Assembly: GCA_002705055.1 (NCBI GenBank)
Contig: PAHY01000017.1
Span: 1-64,000, forward strand
Direction of reading: 5' to 3'
DNA length: 64,000 nt
From: Planctomycetota bacterium
GTDB taxonomy: Bacteria > Planctomycetota > UBA1135
Of the stretch, positions 1 through 7,891 are shown one piece after another. The notes beneath the pieces were generated by a model that saw only the letters and a program-made list of their open reading frames with translations, was not told where the DNA came from and ran no database searches. Position 1 is the stretch's first letter, and each line of letters begins with the position of its first letter. The position numbers and the translations under genes were made by a program.

Positions 1-516
1 GATGATCCCGCTGCCGATGCCGGTGTGGCAGGCCTCGCACTGCACCGCAGCGTGGGCGGCGAACAGCGGGAAACGCGTGCTCGCGTGCTCGGCGATCTGC
101 CCCTGTGCGCGCCAGCTCTGCTCATCATGGCAATGCAGACACTCCGCGCCGAGCCGACCCTGGTGCACGTCTTCGTGGCAACCCACGCAGCCGCGCTGAG
201 AGAACTGGGCGACCGGGCCGCGGTCGTTGTGACAGCGCAGACACTGCGCCTCGGCGTGCGCACCCGCCAGCGTCACGCCCGTCTCGGCTTCGTGATCAAA
301 GTGAAAGTCCTCGCGCAGATCCTGCCAGCTCTGGGTGGTGTGACAGAGCGAACACTTGGCCGGGAAGTTGGCGTGCGAAATGACCGGGCCGTGACCGCTC
401 CACCACTCATGCAGGGAGTCCGGCATGGTCTGGACGCAGGCCACGATCACCAGCAGCGCGGGGAGGCCGATCGCGGCTGCGAGCCGGACGCCAGTCGAGG
501 TGCGAGCTTGGTTCAT
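1..516 (-). CDS. Multiheme cytochrome c lipoprotein, C-terminus outside window
   Basis: The first 172 codons are present; the rest lies beyond base 1. The N-terminus is a hydrophobic segment ending in a lipobox (I-V-A-C, lipid-accepting Cys27), so a lipid-anchored, probably outer-membrane, cytochrome is inferred. Five CxxCH heme sites are visible (CSLCH, CLRCH, CVGCH, CLHCH, CEACH). It aligns along its whole visible length with the complete 19-heme gene at 7892-9388 (shared EWWSG.GPV, CSLCHTT and CLRCHNDRGPVA stretches). It begins one base after the stop of the beta-barrel gene, as the last gene of the second conduit operon. Likely role: terminal heme protein passing electrons to or from an extracellular partner. 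Identification as the 19-heme paralogue is firm; its total heme number is unknown. Confidence 0.85.
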   Translation of the reverse strand, partial: MNQARTSTGVRLAAAIGLPALLVIVACVQTMPDSLHEWWSGHGPVISHANFPAKCSLCHTTQSWQDLREDFHFDHEAETGVTLAGAHAEAQCLRCHNDRGPVAQFSQRGCVGCHEDVHQGRLGAECLHCHDEQSWRAQGQIAEHASTRFPLFAAHAAVQCEACHTGIGSGII

Positions 517-517
517 C

Positions 518-2236
518 TCAGAATCGCCGTTGCAGGTAGAAGCCAAAGGAAGGTGCGTCCTGGTCGTCGCCGAAGCGGTAGCCCAGGTCGACGCTCCACG
601 ACCAGCCGCTCTCGGTCCAGCCGTCCAGAGCAAGCCGCAGGTCATGCTGCAGCGCGTCGTCGCTGCCGCTGTCGCGGGCCGCGTAGTTGCCGCTGTCCCA
701 GGTGATGCGCCAGCGCCCGAGGTCCGACTCGCCGCTCTGATCCAGCCGAATGCCGGTCAACTCGACGAAGCTGCCGGTGCGGCGGTAGACCGTCGCGCTG
801 GAGCGAGCGCCCGGTCCCCCGATCCACTCCGTCGCGTCGATCCGCAGCTCGCCTCCGGAGCCGTCCCGGTCTTCGGATTGCCAATGATCCAGACGAGCGC
901 TCAGGCGCAGGTCGGGGCGCAGCCGGATCCACGGCCGCAGATCAAAGCGGGTCGTCTCGCCCTCGAAGAGGTCGGTCTCGCGGAACTCTCCGGCCTGCTG
1001 CCGCAGCAGGCTGGGATAACGCCACTGGCGCAGGCCTGCCGACCAGCCGCTGTCCTCCTGGCGATGACTGAGTCGCACATCAGCCAGGGTCAGTTCGCTT
1101 CCCGCGTCCTTGCCGAAGTCGGCGTCGTCGTACTGATCAACCCAGGCGGTCGCCCGCACATCGAGGCCGCGCAGCATCGGACGCTCGAGGCGCAGCACCA
1201 TCAGCTCGCGATCCTCCTCGCCGTCATGCCAGGTCTTCTGCACCCCCAACCCGCCGCGCCAGCCACCCAGCTGCAGGGGATCGTAGTCGTAGTGAGCCGC
1301 GATCTGGAAATCTGACCCCGTCGAAAGCTCGGCATCGGTCTCCGGCATCCAGCCCACGCTGGCGCCGACGCGATGATGATCGGCCAAACGCCAGCTGACT
1401 TCGGCCCCGTCGATCAGACCGAAGCTGGGCACGCCGCGCTGCAGAAAGCGCCCCGCCTCCCAGGAGAAAGGATGGAAACGATCGCCGCCGTGCGCGTAGG
1501 ACAAGCGCTCGAGGCGGGCGTAGAAATCTGACTCGCTGGGCGCGCCCGCGGATGCGTGGGCCCGGTGGTCCAGATCCATGGCGAAGCGCAGACTCCCGCC
1601 GAAGCCGAAGGGGTTGCTGCCGCGCAGATCGACGCCGGAACGGAAGACGGTGCTCGTCGTGTCGCTGAACTCCTGTTCGCGAATCACACGCCCCAGCGCG
1701 TAGAAGCGCCCGCTCCAGATCGGCTCGCGTTCGTCCGGCCGCTGCGGCTCCGCAGCCAGCAGCGGTCGTTCCGGGTCCCAGTCCTGCTGCGGGTTGTTCC
1801 AGATCGGCGGCTCGCTGGGTACCGGATCCGTCTCGTCGCGTCCGCCGGCCTGGCCGCTGCGCAGGCGCTCCTCCGGAATCAGCACCTCGCAAGCGGTGCC
1901 AATGGCGACCTCCTCGGCACGGCTCTGCAGCAGAGCAACGGTCGCGCTGCGGTCACTCACGGCCTCGACCCTACCTTCGATCGGCCCACGGCCCAACGGC
2001 CGGAAGATGACGCGGTCGCCGGGCTCGACCCGGTCCAGCGCGCCGAGGTCGACCACCAGTCGATCGCCGCTGCGGTCGATGACGCGGCCTTCCAATTCCT
2101 GCTGCCCGACCGACCGCGCGACCCAGGCTCGAGGCGCGCTGGCGAGCGAACTGCCAGCGAGCACCTCGGGGCGCGCCGCCGCGAGCAGCAGGGTGAGGAT
2201 CACCGCCCGCCCCCTGCGGCGTGACAGTCGCCACAT
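518..2236 (-). CDS. Outer-membrane beta-barrel of electron conduit (copy 2)
   Basis: A 572-residue protein with an N-terminal signal sequence (hydrophobic run around residues 11-27). A small soluble domain around residues 48-120 (GDRLVVDLG, VEPGDRVIF) resembles the beta-rich fold seen in FlgT-like C-terminal domains. The rest alternates aromatic and polar residues in typical transmembrane-strand fashion and ends in Phe (LQRRF), the usual C-terminal signature for BAM-inserted barrels. It is a clear paralogue of 9388-11046 (shared GRFLQ.G.P..GL.DG and TWHDG). It overlaps the 26-heme gene by 37 bases and is followed immediately by the lipoprotein cytochrome. By analogy with MtrB/PioB-type porin-cytochrome modules it would sheath a heme chain through the outer membrane. 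No sequence-level MtrB match is claimed. Confidence 0.8.
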   Translation of the reverse strand: MWRLSRRRGRAVILTLLLAAARPEVLAGSSLASAPRAWVARSVGQQELEGRVIDRSGDRLVVDLGALDRVEPGDRVIFRPLGRGPIEGRVEAVSDRSATVALLQSRAEEVAIGTACEVLIPEERLRSGQAGGRDETDPVPSEPPIWNNPQQDWDPERPLLAAEPQRPDEREPIWSGRFYALGRVIREQEFSDTTSTVFRSGVDLRGSNPFGFGGSLRFAMDLDHRAHASAGAPSESDFYARLERLSYAHGGDRFHPFSWEAGRFLQRGVPSFGLIDGAEVSWRLADHHRVGASVGWMPETDAELSTGSDFQIAAHYDYDPLQLGGWRGGLGVQKTWHDGEEDRELMVLRLERPMLRGLDVRATAWVDQYDDADFGKDAGSELTLADVRLSHRQEDSGWSAGLRQWRYPSLLRQQAGEFRETDLFEGETTRFDLRPWIRLRPDLRLSARLDHWQSEDRDGSGGELRIDATEWIGGPGARSSATVYRRTGSFVELTGIRLDQSGESDLGRWRITWDSGNYAARDSGSDDALQHDLRLALDGWTESGWSWSVDLGYRFGDDQDAPSFGFYLQRRF

Positions 2237-4521
2237 TCGATTCCGAGCGGTTTGTAGCGCACCGCGCTGCGACCATCGCGCGCGGTCTCGGTGCGATGGC
2301 AGGCGCTGCAGTCCAGCTTGGCGTGCGTGTCATCCAGCGCGAAGCGCGTCTGCGCGTCGTGATCGAAACGCGGGATCGCGAAGCTGGTCGCCTCACTGCT
2401 GTGACAGCTCGCGCAGTTCGTGCTGCCGCCGCGCGCGAACTGACCGAGGTGCACATCGGCGTGGCAGTCCGCACAGTCGCGACCCGCCGCGCGCTGGCTG
2501 CGCCGCCCGGTCGCGCTGGGCGGATGCAGGCTGGGGTGGCAGGCTGTGCAAGCCGTCCGGGCGTGTGCCCCCTCCAGCGCGAAACCCGTCCACTTGCCGT
2601 GCTCAAAGCTCGGGCCGGCCAGCCGGAAGCTGCGCTCGTCGTGACAGCGCGCGCAGCCGCTCCGACCCTCGACTTGCTGCGGCAGACCGGGGTCCTCGAA
2701 AGCCCCGGCGTGCGGATCGGCGTGACAGCTCGCGCACTGCGCCAGATCGCCGTCGAACTGCTCGTGGACCTTGCCGAGGCGGGTGCTCTCGCCCTGACCA
2801 TGACAGAGCACGCACTCGGTCTGGGCGTGGGCTCCGTCGAGCGCAAACGCGGTCCAGAGGCCGTGATCAAAGCGCTGCACATCAACTGCGTGGAAGGCAT
2901 CCTGCTCGTGGCAGCGGGCGCAACCGAGACGTCCGCCGACGGTCGTCGGCAGGCCGGGCGCGTCAAAGCGCCCGCCGTGCGCATCCTCGTGGCAGGGCGC
3001 GCAGGACGCGGGATTGCCGGGATGCAAATCGGCGACGCGACCGAAGCGTCTTCCCCGCTCATCCGGCTGCGCGGCCCGCGTGTGGCAGGCCTCGCAATCC
3101 AAGGGATCGTGCGCTCCCTCAAGCGCGAAGCCGGTCCACGCGGCGTGGTCGAACTCGCTGTGGATAGACGCGAAGCGCGTGGTGTCATGACAGAGCGCGC
3201 AGCTGCCCGCAGGTGGCGGCGCGCCGTGCGCGGACCAGCCCTGCACGAGCGCGCCATCATGGGCGTCCGCGTGGCAGGCCTCGCATTGCAGCGGCGTGCC
3301 CGCGAACTGACGCACGCCGGCCTCTTCGGCGTGGCAGAGCGCGCAGTCGAGCGACTCATGACTCCCGGTCAGCGCGAAGGCCGTCCGCGCGTGGGCATCC
3401 AGGTCGAAGCCATGCGGGTGAAACTGGTCCTCGGCGTGGCAGCTGAGACAGCCGCGCTCCTGATAGGGAGGACGATCGAACTGGCCGGCGTGCGGATCAT
3501 CGTGACAGCTCGCGCACTGCGCCGCGGCGCGCCCCGGGAAGCGCTCAGCGAAGCTCGTGTCGCTGCCCTCGGGGTGACACGCGGCGCAGGCCAGCTGCGC
3601 GTGCGGCGCCTCGAGAGAGAATCCGCTCGCCGCGTGCTGCGCGGGGCTGAGCTCCACGGCCGGGTCGCGGAAGGCGGCGTGCTGCTCGCTATGACAAACC
3701 GCGCACTGGCCGCCTTCCGGCAAGCCAGATGCGGGCAGCGGCAAGGAAGCCAGGAAGCTCTCGCGGTGCGGCGACTCGTGGCAGTCGGAACAGCTGCGCC
3801 AGGGGATCTCGGCCTGCGGGTCGCTCAGCGCAGCGACCGCGTGCGGCCCCTGGTCCTCGTGACAGGCCGCGCAGTCCAGACCGCTGTGCGAGGCGTGCAG
3901 CGGGAAGCGCGCGTCGTGCGGGAAGTGCGAGAGATCGTCGAAGGCATGCATCTGCCCATGGCACTCCTCGCAGGAGCGCAGCATCGCGCCTTCGTGCGGG
4001 TCGTCGTGGCAGGCCGTGCAATCCTGCACCTGCCCGAGGAAGCGCGACTCCCCTTCCGGAAGCACCGCGACCTCGGCCAGCGGATGGCAGTCCTTGCAAT
4101 CCAGCGCTTCGTGCCGACCGTGGAGATCGAAGGGAACTGAGCCATGCCCGAATCCCTGCGGGCCGGGATGGCCGGACAGCGTGAAGGCCCGCTCGGTCAA
4201 GAGCGCGCCTTCCTTGCCGAGGTGTTCCGGGTGACAGCTGCCGCAGGCATCGCGCTGCGCCTCGGGCAGGGAGCCGTGAATGCCGCGCGCCTGCTCCCGC
4301 TGCGCCGTCACCTGCTGATGGCAGTCCAGGCAGCGGCTCGCTAGCTCTTCAGGCCCGTTGCCGTGGCACAGCACGCAGCCGTCCTGGCCATGCAGCACTT
4401 CGACCTGGGCGTGCGTCGCCGCCAGTCGGCCCGGCCCGACATCTTCGAGGTCGAGCAGGACCAAGAGCAGCACCAGACCTGCCGAGCAGATCGCGATCAG
4501 GGCGCGCATGCCGCGGCTCAT
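2200..4521 (-). CDS. 26-heme c-type cytochrome (copy 2)
   Basis: A 773-residue protein in which I count 26 CxxCH heme-binding motifs spread over the whole length after a hydrophobic N-terminus (residues 7-24). A possible signal-peptidase site follows THA before residue 39; otherwise the helix may stay as an anchor. Many modules share the pattern F(D/E)H..WTGFAL.GAH followed by CxxCH, where the extra His residues are plausible distal heme ligands. The gene overlaps the flavoprotein gene by 4 bases and the barrel gene by 37 bases, so translational coupling is likely. Inferred role: periplasmic wire linking the inner-membrane flavocytochrome to the porin. The paralogue at 11043-13466 has the same heme count and similar heme order. 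Confidence 0.9.
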   Translation of the reverse strand: MSRGMRALIAICSAGLVLLLVLLDLEDVGPGRLAATHAQVEVLHGQDGCVLCHGNGPEELASRCLDCHQQVTAQREQARGIHGSLPEAQRDACGSCHPEHLGKEGALLTERAFTLSGHPGPQGFGHGSVPFDLHGRHEALDCKDCHPLAEVAVLPEGESRFLGQVQDCTACHDDPHEGAMLRSCEECHGQMHAFDDLSHFPHDARFPLHASHSGLDCAACHEDQGPHAVAALSDPQAEIPWRSCSDCHESPHRESFLASLPLPASGLPEGGQCAVCHSEQHAAFRDPAVELSPAQHAASGFSLEAPHAQLACAACHPEGSDTSFAERFPGRAAAQCASCHDDPHAGQFDRPPYQERGCLSCHAEDQFHPHGFDLDAHARTAFALTGSHESLDCALCHAEEAGVRQFAGTPLQCEACHADAHDGALVQGWSAHGAPPPAGSCALCHDTTRFASIHSEFDHAAWTGFALEGAHDPLDCEACHTRAAQPDERGRRFGRVADLHPGNPASCAPCHEDAHGGRFDAPGLPTTVGGRLGCARCHEQDAFHAVDVQRFDHGLWTAFALDGAHAQTECVLCHGQGESTRLGKVHEQFDGDLAQCASCHADPHAGAFEDPGLPQQVEGRSGCARCHDERSFRLAGPSFEHGKWTGFALEGAHARTACTACHPSLHPPSATGRRSQRAAGRDCADCHADVHLGQFARGGSTNCASCHSSEATSFAIPRFDHDAQTRFALDDTHAKLDCSACHRTETARDGRSAVRYKPLGIECGDCHAAGGGR

Positions 4522-6734
4522 CCGAGACCTCCCAGGTCGGCGTAGCGCATCGCGGTGATGATGTGCGCGATCACCAGCAGGACCGCGAGCAGGGCGACCC
4601 AGCGATGCAGATAGCGCCAGGACGCGAGCACCCCGCGCAGATCCTCGAAGTGCGTCGCAGCGATCGCGTCGCGATGGGCGCGCGTCAGGATGGAGAGCAC
4701 CATCTCCAGCTCCTCACGATCGACGCCGAGTCGCTGTCCCTCCCCCTGCAGCGAGCGGCGACTGCGACGCAGCTCGCGCTGGGCCACGACCATGCCCCAG
4801 ATCGCGCCGAAGAAGCCCCGCCGCCAGCGCGCCCGCTGCACGAGCTGGCCTAGCTCCTTGCGCGCCAAATTCCCGAAGGCACGGTGGCCTTCCGGCCAGG
4901 AGCGCGTGCTGTCGCGCAGTCGCACCTCGGCCTCCTCGAGCGCCAGCTCCCGGCCGTTCGCCGCGCGCGGCACGAAGGAATAGAAGTAGCGCCCGATCGC
5001 CCCGGTCACCACCAGCACGAGCAGGCAGAGCAAGGCATGCCCCCCCACCTGGTCGCCGCGCTGAAAGCCAGCGTGCAGGAAGGCGAGCAGCAGGGCGAGA
5101 ATCCCCGTGCCGACGTGCAGCGTCATCCAACGCTGCAAGGAGCCCCAGCGCAGCGGAACGCGGATCGACCGCCGGGCGAGATAGGCGAGGTTGATCACCA
5201 TCGAGCCCGCAGCGGTCAGGCCGGCCAGCAATCCGAAGCCGCGCGCCGGACGCAGCTGATCATGCGCGACGTGGGCGACCCGGCCGACGGCGTCGGCGGT
5301 GTAGTAGTCGCGGTAGAGCCACCAGGCGGCGGCGGCCGCGAGCCCGGCCAGGCAGGCCACGCGGAGCGCGGGCAGGAGGCCGGTGCCGCGCTCGCGGAGC
5401 GGCTCCTCTTCCGGCAGCAGCGCCGGATCAAAAGACACGCCGGCCTCCTTCAGCATCGCAAACGGAGGAATCCCGCCCGCGAGGATGAAGACCTCGTCGT
5501 TGGGGACCGCGAGGGTCTCGGCATCCTGCCCGCCGCGCACCAGCACCACCTGGTCCCGCTCGATCGCGAGCACCTCGGTGTTGAACTCCACCTTGACGCG
5601 GCCCTGCTGCTGCGCCTCCAGGATGTTCATCTCATTGCGCGCCTTAAGGCGGAAGAACCCCTCCTTGCGATAGGACAGCGTGACCACATTCCCTGGCTGG
5701 GCCGCGAGGCCGAGCGCTGCCTCGATCGCGCTGTCGCCGCCGCCGACGACGAGCAGGCGACGCCCCTGGAAAGCCTGCGCATCGATCAGCGAATAGCTGA
5801 CCTTGGAAAGATCCTCACCCGGAACCCCGAGCTTGCGGGGAGTGCCACGTCGCCCCAGCGCCAGGCAGACATGCCGGGTTCGAATCGGTCCGCGCGCCGT
5901 GCGGATCTCGAAGCCGCCGCCGGGCTGCGCGACCACGGCCTCGAGCCGAGCTCCCTCCTGGATGGGCAGCTCGTGTTCCTCACTGAGCCGTGTCCACAGC
6001 TCGACGAGTTCTTCCTTCTGATAGCTGCTGCGATCCAGTCGCCCTGCAAGCGGAAGCTCCATCGGTTGGGTCATCACCAGCTTGCGCCGCGGATACTGCG
6101 CCACGGTCCCGCCGAGTCGCTCTTGTTCCAGGGTGCAGAAACGCAGGCCCAGCCGACGCGCTTCCAATGAACAAGCCAGCCCCGCTGGCCCCGCGCCGAC
6201 TACCACCAGATCGAGCTCATCGGTGGACGGCTCGGCCTCCGCCACCCTTCGTCCGACCTCGGCGGCCACGCGGCGCCCCTGCTCGACGGCGTTGCGGACC
6301 AGCGCGAAGCCGGTGACCTCGCCGGCCAAGAACAGCCCTGGACTGCCGATGGCTTCGAGGTGCGGGCTGAGCGCCGGGAGGTCATCCCGCTGCTTGCGGT
6401 CCCCCAAGGTCAGCGCGATCGCGCCGACCGGGCACTCTTCGGCGCAGCGCCCATGCCCGACGCAGCGGGAGCCGTGCACGACCATGGCTTGGCCGTGGAC
6501 CACTTCGAGCACCCCGTGTTCGGGGCAGGCGCGCACGCAGGTGCCGCAGCCGATGCAGCGACTCATGTCCACCCACGGGTGCTGCAGCCGCGCCTGATGA
6601 CTGCCCCGGGCGCGGGCTTCGCGCCGGGCGTCCAGTGTCGCCCTCAGGCGACGTGCCTCGATCGCTCGCCATTCGACGGCGAGGGTGACGAGGACCAGGA
6701 CCGCGAGCGCGGCGAAGAAAAGGGCGACTTCCAA
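4518..6734 (-). CDS. Membrane FAD/NAD(P) oxidoreductase with ferredoxin and cytochrome-b segments (copy 2)
   Basis: 738 residues. In order: an N-terminal membrane helix (3-20); a 2x[4Fe-4S]-type ferredoxin domain with Cys60/63/66/70 and a second motif Cys91/His94/Cys97/Cys101, where His replaces the usual second Cys; a thioredoxin-reductase-like flavoprotein with the FAD GxGxxG at 180-185 and an NAD(P) site GGGDSA at 331-336; then about five C-terminal helices. Two of these carry His pairs 14 residues apart (His540/His554, His710/His724), the spacing expected for two transmembrane b-hemes. Predicted to move electrons between cytoplasmic NAD(P)H or ferredoxin, or quinol, and the periplasmic cytochrome. 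The start is TTG: no ATG or GTG is available in frame before the upstream stop, and the length then equals that of the paralogue at 13463. First gene of its operon. Confidence 0.85.
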   Translation of the reverse strand: MEVALFFAALAVLVLVTLAVEWRAIEARRLRATLDARREARARGSHQARLQHPWVDMSRCIGCGTCVRACPEHGVLEVVHGQAMVVHGSRCVGHGRCAEECPVGAIALTLGDRKQRDDLPALSPHLEAIGSPGLFLAGEVTGFALVRNAVEQGRRVAAEVGRRVAEAEPSTDELDLVVVGAGPAGLACSLEARRLGLRFCTLEQERLGGTVAQYPRRKLVMTQPMELPLAGRLDRSSYQKEELVELWTRLSEEHELPIQEGARLEAVVAQPGGGFEIRTARGPIRTRHVCLALGRRGTPRKLGVPGEDLSKVSYSLIDAQAFQGRRLLVVGGGDSAIEAALGLAAQPGNVVTLSYRKEGFFRLKARNEMNILEAQQQGRVKVEFNTEVLAIERDQVVLVRGGQDAETLAVPNDEVFILAGGIPPFAMLKEAGVSFDPALLPEEEPLRERGTGLLPALRVACLAGLAAAAAWWLYRDYYTADAVGRVAHVAHDQLRPARGFGLLAGLTAAGSMVINLAYLARRSIRVPLRWGSLQRWMTLHVGTGILALLLAFLHAGFQRGDQVGGHALLCLLVLVVTGAIGRYFYSFVPRAANGRELALEEAEVRLRDSTRSWPEGHRAFGNLARKELGQLVQRARWRRGFFGAIWGMVVAQRELRRSRRSLQGEGQRLGVDREELEMVLSILTRAHRDAIAATHFEDLRGVLASWRYLHRWVALLAVLLVIAHIITAMRYADLGGLG

Positions 6735-6744
6735 GCTGTGACGG

Positions 6745-6772
6745 GTGACAGTCGCCGGGGGACAACTGTCAC
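6745..6772. promoter_or_regulatory. Inverted repeat upstream of conduit operon 2
   Basis: GTGACAGT (6745-6752) and ACTGTCAC (6765-6772) form a perfect 8-bp inverted repeat with a 12-base spacer, 11 bases upstream of the TTG start of the flavoprotein gene. A further partial copy (CTGTGACGGGTGACA) overlaps the left arm. The symmetry suits a dimeric regulator binding at the operon promoter or 5' end; a transcript hairpin is the alternative. Confidence 0.5.
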
Positions 6773-6859
6773 GGTATCGTCATAAGAGCGAGGAGTCGAA
6801 AGGATTTCCCTCAGCGCGGTCGGCCGATTTCGGCGTTGCTTCGTTTTGAAACAAAGAAA

Positions 6860-6889
6860 GGGGCCTTTCCCCCCTGTAGGAAAGGCCCC
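6860..6889 (-). terminator. Rho-independent terminator after fasciclin gene
   Basis: An 11-bp GC-rich stem, GGGGCCTTTCC paired with GGAAAGGCCCC around an 8-base loop, is followed on the minus strand by a T-rich run (TTTCTTTGTTT). It lies 40 bases past the fasciclin stop codon and separates that gene from the second conduit operon. Confidence 0.85.
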
Positions 6890-6929
6890 CGTTGGAAGGC
6901 GGACGAGGTCCGCCGACCAGAAAAGGTGA

Positions 6930-7829
6930 TCAGCGCGGCAGCAGGACCGAGTCGATGACGTGGATCACGCCGTTCGAGGTCTCGATGTCGCTGAGAACCA
7001 CCTTCGAGTCGTTGACCTTCAGCTGGCCGTTCTTGATCGCGATGCGCACCTTGCCACCCTGGACGGTCGCGGCCGCTTCAGCGGCCACTGCATCCTTCGC
7101 GTAGATGCGGCCCGGGACGACGTGGTAGGTCAGAATCGCGGTGAGCTTGGCCTTGTTCTCCGGCTTGACCAGGCTCTCAACGGTGCCTTCCGGCAGCTTG
7201 GCGAAGGCCTCATCGGTCGGCGCGAAGACGGTGAACGGACCTTCGCCCTTCAGCGTTTCGACCAGTCCGGCAGCGCCCAATGCGGCAGCCAGAGTCTTGA
7301 ACGAGCCGTTGTTGACGGCGGTCGTGACGATGTCCTCGGTGGCCGGCAGGATGACGCGGTCGATGACGTGGATCACGCCGTTCGAGCAGGCGATGTCGGT
7401 CTTGAGCACCTGAGCACCACCCACGCTGACGCCTTCGCCGACTTCGACGGCGAGACGCTGGCCGGCGAGGCTGCTCGCCCCGGTGATGTCGACGACGGCT
7501 GCGGCGCGGACTTCACCCGGCACGACGTGGTGCAGCAGAATGGTCTGCAGCAGGTCCTTGTTCTCCGGCTGGAGCAGAGCCTGCAGGGTCTCCTGCGGCA
7601 GCGCGGCGAAGGCCTCATCGGTCGGCGCGAACACGGTGTAGGGGCCGTCGCCCTGGAGGGCGTCCACCAGATCAGCAGCTGTCAGAGCCGCCGCGAGGGT
7701 GTTGAAAGACCCGGCCGAGACTGCCGTCTCGACAATGTTCTTCTCCGGAGCGACCGGAGTTTCGTCGGCGTTGACCGCGATCAGCGCCGCGGGACCGAGC
7801 AGGAAAGGAATGGTGAGGAGCGAGTTCAT
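6930..7829 (-). CDS. Secreted protein with two fasciclin (FAS1) domains
   Basis: 299 residues: a short signal peptide (about residues 1-20) followed by two consecutive FAS1 domains (about 31-165 and 166-299). Each contains the diagnostic [12 protein letters not shown] or [12 protein letters not shown] stretch, a late HHVVPG or YHVVPG motif and a closing [11 protein letters not shown]1 domains mediate adhesion and matrix interactions in secreted bacterial proteins. The gene has its own terminator (6860-6889) and stands between the two electron-conduit operons, 62 bases after the 19-heme gene. A structural role at the cell surface near the cytochromes is possible but only inferred from position. 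Confidence 0.93.
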   Translation of the reverse strand: MNSLLTIPFLLGPAALIAVNADETPVAPEKNIVETAVSAGSFNTLAAALTAADLVDALQGDGPYTVFAPTDEAFAALPQETLQALLQPENKDLLQTILLHHVVPGEVRAAAVVDITGASSLAGQRLAVEVGEGVSVGGAQVLKTDIACSNGVIHVIDRVILPATEDIVTTAVNNGSFKTLAAALGAAGLVETLKGEGPFTVFAPTDEAFAKLPEGTVESLVKPENKAKLTAILTYHVVPGRIYAKDAVAAEAAATVQGGKVRIAIKNGQLKVNDSKVVLSDIETSNGVIHVIDSVLLPR

Positions 7830-7891
7830 GGCTTCTGTTTCGCCTCTCCTGTCGGCCCGGATGCAACTTGTTCAAGTTTTTTTCAGAACAA

